Below are positions 41,562-51,291 of a stretch of DNA of 64,000 nucleotides, one piece after another. Each line of letters starts with the position of its first letter. Within the stretch, counting starts at the first letter, position 1. Source of the DNA: Anaerozeibacter quisquiliarum (GTDB lineage: Bacteria > Bacillota > Clostridia > Christensenellales > Aristaeellaceae); NCBI GenBank assembly GCA_051162045.1, contig JBISDI010000012.1; one strand, 5' to 3'. The notes below the pieces were generated by a model. That model was not told the DNA's origin. It saw only the letters and a list, made by a program, of their open reading frames with translations, and searched no databases. A program made the translations under genes and the position numbers.

Positions 41562-42419
41562 ATGTTCAAACGCAAGAAATCGGTGCTGCTGTACCTCGCG
41601 CCGGGGCTGATCGGGCTCTTGGTTTTCTACCTGATCCCGTTCGGCGGGGGCGTGTACCACAGCCTGACCGACGGGGGATTTGAAAACAAGTTCGTGGGCG
41701 CGCGCAATTATATCGACATCTGGCGCAACGAGATGTTTATGCTGGGGCTCAAGAACACGCTCGAGCTGTCGCTGATGAGCGCGCCGCTGATCTTCGTGCT
41801 GGCGTTTTTCGTGGCGCTGCTGCTCAACGGGCTCAAGGGTCAAAACGCCTTCTTCCGCAACGCCGTGCTCATGCCCTATTTGATGCCGACGAGCGCCATG
41901 CTGCTCATATGGCTGCTGCTGTTCGACTTCGGCGGCGCGGTCAACCGGCTGGTGACGGCCCTCGGCTTCGAGCGTGTCCTATGGCTCGAGGGCGCGGCGC
42001 TGCGCGTACCGGTGGTGGTCATGTACATCTGGAAGAACCTGGGGTTCTCGGTGGTGATCTTCACGGCGGCGCTGCAGTCGGTGCCCGAGGCGTTTTACGA
42101 ATACGCCCGGCTCGAGGGCGCGGGGTTTTTGCGCCGCGCGTTCAGCATCACGCTGCCGCTGATTACGCCCACCGCGTTTTTGGTGCTGGTGATGGCCTGG
42201 GTCAACGCCTTCAAGATTTTCAAAGAGGTCTACTTTATCGGCGGGGCCTACCCCGACTACGCGGTGTATACGCTGCAAAACTACATGAACAACATGTTCG
42301 CCAAGCTCAACTACCAGATGGTGACCACGGCGGCCTACAGCTTTGCCGCGATCGTGCTCGCGCTGTTCGGCGCGCTGTTCCTGATCGAGCGGCGGATGCG
42401 CAAGGGGGTGAGCGAATGA
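41562..42419 (+). CDS. Sugar-type ABC transporter permease (MalF-like)
   Basis: A 285-residue permease with six membrane helices, starting VLLYLAPGLIGLLVFYLIP. The conserved EAA loop is at EYARLEGAGFLRRAFSITLPLITPT near residue 190. It is typical of the first permease of carbohydrate-uptake family 1 transporters. It follows two binding-protein genes and overlaps the second permease by ATGA. No ATPase gene is nearby, so a shared MsmX-type ATPase is likely. Confidence 0.88.
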   Translation: MFKRKKSVLLYLAPGLIGLLVFYLIPFGGGVYHSLTDGGFENKFVGARNYIDIWRNEMFMLGLKNTLELSLMSAPLIFVLAFFVALLLNGLKGQNAFFRNAVLMPYLMPTSAMLLIWLLLFDFGGAVNRLVTALGFERVLWLEGAALRVPVVVMYIWKNLGFSVVIFTAALQSVPEAFYEYARLEGAGFLRRAFSITLPLITPTAFLVLVMAWVNAFKIFKEVYFIGGAYPDYAVYTLQNYMNNMFAKLNYQMVTTAAYSFAAIVLALFGALFLIERRMRKGVSE

Positions 42420-43426
42420 GCGGCGGATGGCGTGGGCTGCGCGCTCAGGCGGGTGCGAGCGAAGGCGCGGGCTGGCGAGCGCTGCCTCGGCCGGACCGGG
42501 GAGACTGGCGCAAGCTCCCGCACGGCGACGACGCGCGCCTCGGTTGGCGCAGCCAGATCGCGCCCAAGCGCGCCCCCCGGGCGCGCAAGGGCTACGGCGG
42601 CAAGATCCTTCTGTCGGTGCTGGCGGCGATCCTGCTGCTGCCGATCGCGCTGACCTTCTTCTACTCGTTCTTCCCGACCAGCGAGATCCGAGCCTACCTC
42701 GGGATGCGCGGCAACTACGACGCGACGGCGTGGATGCCGATCAAGCTGTCGCCGCAGGTGGCGTCGCTCCGGCAGTACTATCGGATCCTGATCGAGGACA
42801 CGACGGTCTTAAAACTCTACGTGAATTCCGCGGTGTACGCGGGCGCGATCCTGCTCGGGCAGGCGCTGGTGATCCCGATGCTGGCCTACGCGCTCAGCCG
42901 GTTCCGCTTTCCCGGGCGCGACGCGCTGTTCTTCGTGGTGCTGATGCTGATGCTGATGCCGTTCCAGGTGACGATGGTGCCCAATGTCATTACGCTTCGG
43001 CAACTGGGGATCATGAACACGGTGTGGGCGGTGATTCTGCCGATGTGCTTCGCGCCCTTCATCGTCTTCTTGCTGCGCCAGTACATGGTGTCGCTGCCCG
43101 ACGAGTTGGTCGAGGCGGGCGAGATCGACGGTGCGGGCACCTGGCGCACGTTCATTCACGTGGTGCTGCCGGTGTCGCGGCCGATCCTGGGCGCGGCGGC
43201 GGCGCTGTCGTTCGCCGATTGCTGGAACCTGGTCGAGCAACCGCTGGTGTACCTAGGCGAACGATATGACCTGCAGCCGCTGTCGGTGATGTTCGGTCAG
43301 ATCGGTACCGACGCCAAGGAGATCGCATTCGCGGGCGCGGCCGTATACATCCTGCCGGCACTGTTCGTCTACCTGTTCTTCCAAGAGGACATCCAGATGG
43401 GCATCCAGCTCAGCGAGCTCAAATAG
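42416..43426 (+). CDS. Sugar-type ABC transporter permease (MalG-like) with long N-terminus
   Basis: A 336-residue permease. Six membrane helices begin at about residue 63 (GGKILLSVLAAILLLPIALTF). The EAA loop is EAGEIDGAGTWRTFIHVVLPVSRP near 240. The first 60 residues are a hydrophilic, Arg/Gly/Trp-rich cytoplasmic extension (AGWRALPRPDRGDWRKL) not usual in MalG proteins. The start at 42416 is fixed by ATGA overlap with the upstream permease. Confidence 0.87.
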   Translation: MSGGWRGLRAQAGASEGAGWRALPRPDRGDWRKLPHGDDARLGWRSQIAPKRAPRARKGYGGKILLSVLAAILLLPIALTFFYSFFPTSEIRAYLGMRGNYDATAWMPIKLSPQVASLRQYYRILIEDTTVLKLYVNSAVYAGAILLGQALVIPMLAYALSRFRFPGRDALFFVVLMLMLMPFQVTMVPNVITLRQLGIMNTVWAVILPMCFAPFIVFLLRQYMVSLPDELVEAGEIDGAGTWRTFIHVVLPVSRPILGAAAALSFADCWNLVEQPLVYLGERYDLQPLSVMFGQIGTDAKEIAFAGAAVYILPALFVYLFFQEDIQMGIQLSELK

Positions 43427-43441
43427 GGGGGACACAAAGGC

Positions 43442-44800
43442 ATGAAGAAATTCGCATTGAAGGGGCTCGCCGTACTGGCCATCGCGGTCGCGCTGTGCAT
43501 GTTCTTTGCGGGCACGGTGCGCACGATCGTGACGCCCAAGGTTAAGATCGTGCAAGCCAAGAGCGGGCGGCTCGAGCAGTCGATCGCGCTCAAGGGGGAG
43601 GTTGCCTACCCCGAAACCGAGGAGATGCGCATCGAGGCCGCGCGCGGCAAGTCGCTCGTGGTCACCCGGGTCAACGTGCGCGCCGGGTATCAGGTCAAGA
43701 AGGGCGACGTGCTGTTCGAAATGGAAATGCCCGACTTCGACGAGCAGATGGACAAGCTCAAGAAAGAATACGAGGAAAAGGCCAAGAAGCTGACCGACCT
43801 CGATATCACGAACCGGAAGCTCAAACGCAGCAACCCCCGCAACACCGCCTACGACGCGATGAACGCGGCGCACAGGGTGCTGCTCGACAAGCGGCTGGAG
43901 CTGACGACGCTGTGCGAGCAGGAGGGGATCAAGCTGCCCGAGGAGACGGGGCTCGACGAGATGCCGGCCTACGTCGAGGGGCGCGGCGCGAGCGCGCAGC
44001 TCAAGCGAATTGCCGGCGAATGCGCCGAGGCCTATGCGGAGGCGACCAAGGCCGAAGCCAACCTGTTTGCCATGCTTAAGGACAGGAAGACCCGGGGCAA
44101 GGAGGGCGTGTGGGCCTACCTCAAGGAGCGCAGTCTGGCCGCCGCCGAGCAGGCGCAGGCCGAGCAGGCGCTGCTCGACCTGGCCGCGGCCAAGGCGCAC
44201 ATCGCCAAGGTGGTGGCCCCGCGCGACGCCTACGTGGCGCAGGTGGGGATCAAGGTGGGCGACAGCTACGACGGCAAGGCCGCGCCGCTCACAATCAATA
44301 AGGCGGGCGCGGAGCCGGTGCTGCGCGCCGATGTCAGTGAGATTCGCCAGGCGATCGAGGTCGGCGCGACCGTCACGGTCAAGGGCGACTGGCAGGAACT
44401 CGAAACCCAGGTGGTGAACACCGGCATCGACCTCAAGGGCAAGAAGTACGTCGACGTCAAGCTGACGAGCGAAATCGTCGAGACCAGGGGCGGCATGTCC
44501 ACGCTGATGCTGGGCGAGACCGAGATGACGATCAGCTATCGCGCCAAGGAGTCGCGCACGCTGCTGCCCGCGAGCGCGGTGCGCTCCGAGGGCGAAAAGG
44601 AGCATTACGTGTGGCAGATCCGCCAGGAATACGGCGGCTTCACCGGCGAGCGGATGACGATCGCGAAGATGCCGGTGACCGTGCTGCAGCGCGGCGGCAA
44701 GGTCGTATCGATCGCCGAGGATCTGTACGACCTCAAGGTGGCCGACATGGAGGACCGCGCGATCAAGGACGGCGATACCGTGATGGAATACGTCAATTGA
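43442..44800 (+). CDS. HlyD/RND-type membrane fusion protein
   Basis: A 452-residue adaptor. One N-terminal membrane segment (about 8-28) is followed by a biotinyl-lipoyl-like half-domain (VTRVNVRAGYQVKKGDVLFEMEMP near residue 75). A long coiled-coil (about 97-260) precedes the second half-domain (VAPRDAYVAQVGIKVGDSYDG) and a beta-barrel. This is the plan of the periplasmic adaptor subunit of MacA-type exporters. It lies after the sugar permeases and before a MacB-like membrane protein, giving an exporter without a visible ATPase. Confidence 0.8.
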   Translation: MKKFALKGLAVLAIAVALCMFFAGTVRTIVTPKVKIVQAKSGRLEQSIALKGEVAYPETEEMRIEAARGKSLVVTRVNVRAGYQVKKGDVLFEMEMPDFDEQMDKLKKEYEEKAKKLTDLDITNRKLKRSNPRNTAYDAMNAAHRVLLDKRLELTTLCEQEGIKLPEETGLDEMPAYVEGRGASAQLKRIAGECAEAYAEATKAEANLFAMLKDRKTRGKEGVWAYLKERSLAAAEQAQAEQALLDLAAAKAHIAKVVAPRDAYVAQVGIKVGDSYDGKAAPLTINKAGAEPVLRADVSEIRQAIEVGATVTVKGDWQELETQVVNTGIDLKGKKYVDVKLTSEIVETRGGMSTLMLGETEMTISYRAKESRTLLPASAVRSEGEKEHYVWQIRQEYGGFTGERMTIAKMPVTVLQRGGKVVSIAEDLYDLKVADMEDRAIKDGDTVMEYVN

Positions 44801-44812
44801 TGGGGGAAACGC

Positions 44813-46060
44813 ATGCGTAAGAAAAAATGGCGCGGCCTCTTTTTGCTCGCGCCCGGCCTGTGCCTGATGGCGTTTGCCTCCTTCCAATTGATGACCGCGC
44901 CGAAACTGTTGCAATACGCGGTGGCCGCGCCCGCGCCCGAGGCGGCTCAAGACGCCAAGGGCGCCGATCCCGAGCAGGACGCTGAGGGCCGGCCGACAGG
45001 CGACGACCCTGCGCCGATGCGCTCGGACGCGCTCAAGCGATTGGCCGAGGATGCGAACGAGCGGTTGACGGAGCTGTCCGCCAATCTTACGGCCTTTACC
45101 ATCTGCGCCGAGCGCGCGGGCGTGGCGCTGTCGTCAGACGACGAGGGCAGCGCCAGCGCGCGGCTGGTGGCGGCGGGCGAGCGTTATTTCGACGTATATC
45201 CGAAGTACCTGCTCAGCGGGCGGCTGCCGGACCCGGACGAGCTCAAGTACGGCGACCCGGTGGTCGTGCTCGACGTGGATCTCGCGATCAAGCTGTTCTC
45301 GATATCCGAGCCCATCGACCGCGTCGTGACGATCGACGCTCACGCATACCGGGTTGCGGGCGTGGTGCGCCACCAAAGGTCGCCGGGCGAGCACGACCCG
45401 TATAGCGCCTACATCCCGCTGGCCTCGGCCGCAAAGCGTGGCATCGCGCTCGACAGCTGCGTCGTCGGCGCGTTGCCGATCCCCCGGTCGGGCGCGGGCT
45501 CTGCGTTTTCCGCCGCGATGAACGAGGCGGCCCCGGGCGGCGACTGCTACGATCTGTCGAAGGAGGCGCTGCGCGCCCGCGCGCTGCCGAGGCTTGTGCT
45601 GATCGCGCTCGCGCTCTGGCTGGTGATGCTGGGCTTTCGGGCGGTGAGCCGGTTCGCATTGAATAGGCTGCGCGGCTTCGGCGCGCGGCTTCGGCGCGAG
45701 TACCTGCGCGATATGCTGGGCGGCGCGCTGCTCACCGTACTCACGGCGCTCGCCGGTTACGCGCTGCTGCTCGGGGCCTGCTGGGCGCTGGCGGCATACG
45801 CGGCGGAGCTGCTCTACACCTTCCCCGAATGGGTGCCGGCGGTGCTCGTGGAATGGGCGGACATCCGCACGACCTTTTGGAGCCTGGTTGCGCGCGCGTC
45901 GAAGCCCGTGCAGCGCGTAACAATCGAGCTCAAGCGCATCCAATTCTACGCAATCCTGATGCGCTGGGGCATGGTCGCGGCGCTCGCCGGCGGCCTGATG
46001 GGCACGCTTTCGCGGCTGTGGAAGGCGGACGAACGGGTGGAAGGGGAGGGAGCGGAATGA
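44813..46060 (+). CDS. MacB/FtsX-like membrane protein without ATPase domain
   Basis: A 415-residue protein with one N-terminal helix, a roughly 240-residue extracytoplasmic domain and three C-terminal helices (about 263-280, 302-330, 382-400). The outer domain has the MacB core-like run FDVYPKYLLSGRLPDPDELKYG and a DVDLAIKLF/ VAGVV ending. The topology equals MacB/FtsX permeases, but the membrane part is atypical and no ATPase is fused or adjacent. With the preceding adaptor it probably forms an export or sensing complex. An acidic low-complexity linker lies near residues 36-65. Confidence 0.65.
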   Translation: MRKKKWRGLFLLAPGLCLMAFASFQLMTAPKLLQYAVAAPAPEAAQDAKGADPEQDAEGRPTGDDPAPMRSDALKRLAEDANERLTELSANLTAFTICAERAGVALSSDDEGSASARLVAAGERYFDVYPKYLLSGRLPDPDELKYGDPVVVLDVDLAIKLFSISEPIDRVVTIDAHAYRVAGVVRHQRSPGEHDPYSAYIPLASAAKRGIALDSCVVGALPIPRSGAGSAFSAAMNEAAPGGDCYDLSKEALRARALPRLVLIALALWLVMLGFRAVSRFALNRLRGFGARLRREYLRDMLGGALLTVLTALAGYALLLGACWALAAYAAELLYTFPEWVPAVLVEWADIRTTFWSLVARASKPVQRVTIELKRIQFYAILMRWGMVAALAGGLMGTLSRLWKADERVEGEGAE

Positions 46061-46458
46061 AGAGCGTAAAGCCGGGGCGCGGACCTTCGTTCATGGGCGG
46101 CATCTGGAGCCTGGCGGCGGCGGCGTTCGGCGTATTCTGGACGCGTTCAGCCTATGAAATTGGCGCGAGAGAGATGGTGCCGTTCGGCGTGCTGTTCATC
46201 CTCATGGCGGTGGCGGCGGCGATCTACAGCTTTGTGGGGGCCGCGTCCAAAAACCGGTTCAGCGAGTTCGACATTGTAGATGGCGATGAGGAGCCGGACC
46301 CGTTGAACGCGTATTTCGGCCGCGAGGGAACTGAGCGAAAGGAGCCGCAACCCAAGGGCGCGACCGGCGACATTGACGCCGACTTTTGCCCCTATTGCGG
46401 CGCGCGCGCGGCGGCGGGACACAGGTTCTGCCGGAAGTGCGGCAAGGAGATGCGATGA
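46057..46458 (+). CDS. Membrane protein with C-terminal zinc ribbon
   Basis: A 133-residue protein. Two membrane helices (about 14-28 and 40-60) are followed by an acidic linker and a C-terminal zinc-ribbon motif, CPYCG then CRKCG. Such zinc ribbons are common at the ends of small clostridial membrane proteins and have no firm function. The ATGA overlap with the MacB-like gene suggests a shared role. Confidence 0.75.
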   Translation: MKSVKPGRGPSFMGGIWSLAAAAFGVFWTRSAYEIGAREMVPFGVLFILMAVAAAIYSFVGAASKNRFSEFDIVDGDEEPDPLNAYFGREGTERKEPQPKGATGDIDADFCPYCGARAAAGHRFCRKCGKEMR

Positions 46459-46514
46459 CGTGAGCAATCGGAAGAATCCGCCCTGAATCCCGAATGAATT
46501 GCCCGTTTGCGGCG

Positions 46515-46543
46515 TTGAACAACGACTTTTTGTATGGTATAAT
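46515..46543 (+). promoter_or_regulatory. Promoter of the fucose-isomerase-like gene
   Basis: TTGAAC (46515-46520) and a perfect TATAAT (46538-46543), spacer 17. The predicted start site near 46550 excludes the earlier ATG at 46494 and makes one at 46554 nearly leaderless. Confidence 0.75.
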
Positions 46544-46580
46544 GATTGCGAACATGCGGATAAAGGGGGATTACTTCTTT

Positions 46581-48059
<1,479 letters not shown>

Positions 48060-48076
48060 GCGGTTCAGAAAATATG

Positions 48077-48116
48077 CAAGGCCCCCGACGTTCCGTCGTC
48101 CGGGGCCTTGTGCTTT
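48077..48116 (+). terminator. Terminator-like hairpin after the isomerase gene
   Basis: Arms 48077-48090 and 48097-48110 pair with one C-C mismatch, loop of six, followed by TGCTTTA. The T-run is poor, so termination may be incomplete. Confidence 0.55.
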
Positions 48117-48214
48117 ATGCCGATCTGTGTGCACAATCCGATGTGGTTCTGCCAACGGGTTTGCCTCCGGGAAGGGGAATGGGAGGGAACGCTCCTGCCG
48201 TAGCCATTAGGCTC

Positions 48215-48243
48215 TTGACGAATTCGGGGATATGCGGTATGAT
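48215..48243 (+). promoter_or_regulatory. Promoter of the mgtE leader
   Basis: TTGACG (48215-48220) and TATGAT (48238-48243) with a 17-base spacer, giving a leader of about 260 nt before mgtE. The known M-box consensus was not recognised in it. Confidence 0.6.
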
Positions 48244-48295
48244 AAAGATGCGGATTTTTCGCATATCAGCTTGGCATATGAGGAGGTGGCCCGTG

Positions 48296-48370
48296 ATGGA
48301 CGACGGCGGAAACAGTCGGTCGACTGAGGGCGTGCCTCGATCATACGCGGGTCGTTTCCTTGTGAACTGA
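48296..48370 (+). CDS. Small ORF in the mgtE leader (24 aa)
   Basis: A 24-codon ORF starting MDDGG with a near-perfect ribosome site (AGGAGG at 48281-48286, nine bases upstream; a GTG directly before the ATG is an alternative). It lies between the promoter and the terminator hairpin of the mgtE leader, which suggests a regulatory leader peptide. Its acidic start (Asp-Asp) resembles sequences that destabilise ribosomes at low magnesium in enterobacterial mgt leaders; this link is only inference. It could also be a free small protein. Confidence 0.45.
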   Translation: MDDGGNSRSTEGVPRSYAGRFLVN

Positions 48371-48417
48371 CCCACGAATCGCCGGGCATCCCTCATCTCA
48401 CAGACGCCGCCAAACGT

Positions 48418-48454
48418 CCGGACACTTGCATCAGATCGATGAGTGTCTGGTTTT
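48418..48454 (+). terminator. Attenuator-type terminator in the mgtE leader
   Basis: A nine-bp stem (48418-48426 with 48442-48450, one G-U) extended above a small bulge by CATC/GATG pairing, then TTTT at 48451-48454. It lies 60 bases before mgtE in the same transcript, so it must be conditional. Confidence 0.6.
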
Positions 48455-48512
48455 CGTGCGCGTGCGCGGGTATTGCGCATACCCCGTAAATTGAGAAGGG
48501 AGTGTGAATCCT

Positions 48513-49901
48513 ATGGATTTTGATCGCATCAAGGAGCGGCTCGACCAGTTGCTCGCCGCGCAGCGCCACGGCGAGCTGCGCGGCGCGCTGATGATGCTGA
48601 ACGAAGTGGACATCGCCGAATACTTGCAGACGCTGGGCAAGGACAGGATGCTGATGGTGTTTCGCGTCCTGCCCAAGGACATCTCGTCGGACGTGTTTTC
48701 CTACATGGACAGCGACCAGCGCCAGGATCTGATCGAATCGATCGGCGACGCCGAGGTGGCCAAGCTGGTCAACGACATGTTCATCGACGACGCGGTCGAT
48801 TTTTTGGAAGAGATGCCGGCCAACCTGGTCAAGCGGCTGCTCCAAAACACCGACCTTGAGCGGCGGGTGTTGCTCAACCAGTTCCTGCGCTACCCGGAAA
48901 ATTCGGCCGGTTCGATCATGACGATCGAATACTGCGAGTTTCGCAAGGGCACGAAGGTATCGCGCGCGATGGAGGAACTCAAGCGCACCGGCATCGACAA
49001 GGAGACCATCTACACGCTTTATGTGATCGACGACAAGCGCCAGTTGGTGGGCACGGTGCCGCTTCGAAGGCTCATCATGGCCGCCGACGACGCGCTGATC
49101 GACTCGGTGATGGACACCGGCGTCATTTCGGTGCATACGCTCGACGACCAGGAGACGGTCGCCGACACCGTGCGCAAGTACGACTTCATGTCGATCCCGG
49201 TGGTCGATCAGGAGCAGCGGCTGGTGGGCATCATCACGGTGGACGACATCATGGACGTCATCGAAGAAGAGAACACCGAGGACTTCGAGAAGATGGGCGC
49301 CCTGATCCCGTCCGAAGACGAATACATGAAGACCGACATCTGGGGGCTGGCGCGCAACCGCATCCCGTGGCTGCTGATCCTGATGATCTCGGCCACCTTC
49401 ACCGGCATGATAATCACCCACTATGAAGACGTGCTCAAGACCAGTGCGATCGGCGTGGTGCTGATGAGCTCGATTCCGATGCTGATGGACACCGGCGGCA
49501 ACTGCGGATCGCAGACCAGCGTGCTGGTCATCCGCGGCCTGGCGCTGGGCGAATTGGGGTTCAAGGACCTGTTCACCATCCTGTGGAAGGAAATCCGGGT
49601 CGCGGCGATCGTCGGCGCGGTGCTGGCAGCGGTCAACTTCCTTCGGATGACGGCGATCGAGCTGATCGTCACGGGAGGCGCGATCAACTGGAGCGCAAAT
49701 GTGGGCGTATGGATCGTCGTCTCGACCAGCGTGTTCCTGACCACCGTGATCGCCAAGTCGATCGGCTGCGTCCTGCCGCTTGCGGCCAAGCGCGTGGGCC
49801 TCGACCCGGCGCTGATGGCCAGCCCCCTGATTACCACGATCGTCGACGCCGGCGCGCTGACGGTGCTGTTCGTGATCGCGACCAAATTCCTGGCCGTCTG
49901 A
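48513..49901 (+). CDS. mgtE: MgtE family magnesium transporter
   Basis: A 462-residue magnesium channel. The N-terminal alpha-superhelical domain (about 1-130) and the CBS pair (about 130-255; DKRQLVGTVPLRRL and DQEQRLVGIITVDDIMD) sense intracellular magnesium. Five membrane helices start near residue 285, with the pore signature PMLMDTGGNCGSQ. ATG 48513 lies 10 bases after AAGGGAG; a GTG three codons earlier is too close to it. The leader carries a small ORF and a terminator, suggesting control by transcription attenuation. Confidence 0.94.
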   Translation: MDFDRIKERLDQLLAAQRHGELRGALMMLNEVDIAEYLQTLGKDRMLMVFRVLPKDISSDVFSYMDSDQRQDLIESIGDAEVAKLVNDMFIDDAVDFLEEMPANLVKRLLQNTDLERRVLLNQFLRYPENSAGSIMTIEYCEFRKGTKVSRAMEELKRTGIDKETIYTLYVIDDKRQLVGTVPLRRLIMAADDALIDSVMDTGVISVHTLDDQETVADTVRKYDFMSIPVVDQEQRLVGIITVDDIMDVIEEENTEDFEKMGALIPSEDEYMKTDIWGLARNRIPWLLILMISATFTGMIITHYEDVLKTSAIGVVLMSSIPMLMDTGGNCGSQTSVLVIRGLALGELGFKDLFTILWKEIRVAAIVGAVLAAVNFLRMTAIELIVTGGAINWSANVGVWIVVSTSVFLTTVIAKSIGCVLPLAAKRVGLDPALMASPLITTIVDAGALTVLFVIATKFLAV

Positions 49902-49973
49902 TGGTCGCGCGCATCCGCCTGCGGGCATATGCGCGTGAGTCGGGGACCGAACCGGCGCCTATGAATTGAACAT

Positions 49974-49991
49974 GGAGGGCTTCGGCCCTCC
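49974..49991 (+). terminator. UUCG-capped hairpin after mgtE
   Basis: A perfect seven-bp stem GGAGGGC/GCCCTCC with a TTCG tetraloop, 73 bases after mgtE. A second small CCCC/GGGG hairpin follows. No T-run is present, so this may be a processing or weak termination site. Confidence 0.4.
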
Positions 49992-50030
49992 AAACATCCC
50001 CGAGGGGACTATTGTCTTGAGAGGATCGTT

Positions 50031-50750
50031 ATGAAAGAAACGCTGGGCTGCCTGCGCCGCGCCGACCAGGATTTCCGCATGATCGAGGCGGGCGACCGCG
50101 TCGCGGTGGGCGTGTCGGGCGGCAAGGACAGCCTGCTCTTATTGTACGCGCTGGCGCTGTACCGCAAGTTCTGCAAGGTGCCCTACACATTGACCGCGGT
50201 CACGCTGACCATGGGGATCGAGCCCTTTGACCTCACGGGCGTCCGGGCGTTGTGCGAGCGGCTCGGGGTCGAGTTCGTCGTCAAGGAGACGCAAATTGGA
50301 CGCGTGCTCTTTGAGGAGCGCAAGGAGAAAAACCCCTGCGCGCTGTGTGCCAAGATGCGCCGGGGCGCGCTAAGCGAGCTGTGCGCGCAGCGGGGCTTCA
50401 ACAAGGTGGCGCTCGGGCATCACCGCGACGACGCGATCGAGACGCTCGTGCTGTCGCTGCTGTTCGAGGGGCGCATCCACACCTTCCATCCGGTCACGCA
50501 CCTGACCCGCAGCGGCGTCACGCAGATCCGGCCGCTCGTCTACCTGCCCGAGAAGCACGTGATCCACATGGCCCGCACGCTGAACCTGCCGGTGGTCAAA
50601 TCGCCCTGCCCGGTCAACGGCCGCACCAAGCGCCAAGAGGTCAAGGAACTGCTGGATCAACTGTGCAAACGCTACCCGAACGCGCGGGAACTGATGTTGT
50701 CGGCGCTTCAAAATGAGGCGCAGTACGCTCTGTGGGGAAAGGCGCGCTGA
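50031..50750 (+). CDS. TtcA-like tRNA thiolation protein
   Basis: A 239-residue PP-loop ATPase with GVSGGKDSLLLLYA near residue 27. Cys residues in NPCALCAKMRRG near 102 and KSPCPVNG near 198 form the pattern used by TtcA to hold a 4Fe-4S cluster. TtcA makes 2-thiocytidine at tRNA position 32. Clostridial relatives of this size are also annotated tRNA lysidine synthetase-like or TtcA family, so the exact target is not fixed. The start follows GAGAGGA. It converges with the nan operon across a strong terminator. Confidence 0.82.
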   Translation: MKETLGCLRRADQDFRMIEAGDRVAVGVSGGKDSLLLLYALALYRKFCKVPYTLTAVTLTMGIEPFDLTGVRALCERLGVEFVVKETQIGRVLFEERKEKNPCALCAKMRRGALSELCAQRGFNKVALGHHRDDAIETLVLSLLFEGRIHTFHPVTHLTRSGVTQIRPLVYLPEKHVIHMARTLNLPVVKSPCPVNGRTKRQEVKELLDQLCKRYPNARELMLSALQNEAQYALWGKAR

Positions 50751-50763
50751 CGAAATCGGCCTT

Positions 50764-50816
50764 AAAGGATTTCCGCCCGTCCCACGGGTCGCATTGCGGC
50801 CGGGCGGAAATCCTTT
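50764..50816. terminator. Bidirectional terminator between ttcA-like gene and nan operon
   Basis: Perfect 16-bp arms (50764-50779 with 50801-50816) with a 21-base loop; the arms begin AAAGGATTT and end AAATCCTTT, giving short A/T runs on both sides. It separates convergent genes ending at 50750 and 50833. Confidence 0.75.
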
Positions 50817-50832
50817 GCTTCGCGCTCGCCGG

Positions 50833-51291
50833 TCATGTAGCCGCCGGCAAAAGCAGCTTGACGACGGCCTTTTTGAGCGCAACGCCGGGGTCGGCGGGGG
50901 CGCAGAGCGGGGCGTGGGCGTCGCCGGGGAACAGGGCGTAGAACGTGCCGGGCCTGATTGGGATGTCTACGCCCTCGCCTTCGGCGATCAGCGCGTCGTT
51001 GTGTTCATCGTAGGGCACGGTGATTGCAAGCGAGGCCAGCGGCGCCCAGCGCAGCACTTCGTCGCCTTCGAGCAGCAGTTGCACGTCAGCATAGCGCCGA
51101 TGCGCTTCAAACGGCGCGCCCAGGCGCGCGCGCGTCACGGGCGTCTGGATCAGCACGTAGTGACCCCCGCCCTCGAAATCGTACCGGCCTGCCGGCGCGT
51201 CCCTGAGCGACAGCGCAAACGCCGTCAGCCGCGAAATGCCCGGCAGCGCGCCTTCGTACAGGCGCGCGTTTTCAAAGATGTCCAGGATCAT
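50833..51291 (-). CDS. nanQ: YhcH/YjgK/YiaL family protein, probable N-acetylneuraminate anomerase
   Basis: A 152-residue cupin-like protein of the DUF386 family. HYVLIQTPVTR, FEAHRRYADVQLLLEG and FYALFPGDAHAP with the family His/Glu residues are visible. E. coli NanQ speeds anomer conversion of sialic acid released from glycans. Its place directly after nanE (ATGA overlap) and in a nan locus supports that assignment. It is the last gene of the minus-strand nan operon. Confidence 0.85.
   Translation of the reverse strand: MILDIFENARLYEGALPGISRLTAFALSLRDAPAGRYDFEGGGHYVLIQTPVTRARLGAPFEAHRRYADVQLLLEGDEVLRWAPLASLAITVPYDEHNDALIAEGEGVDIPIRPGTFYALFPGDAHAPLCAPADPGVALKKAVVKLLLPAAT

Noticed and set aside
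48244..48512. M-box magnesium riboswitch before mgtE
   Set aside because: The conserved M-box core sequence could not be found by eye; only a small ORF and a terminator are supported.
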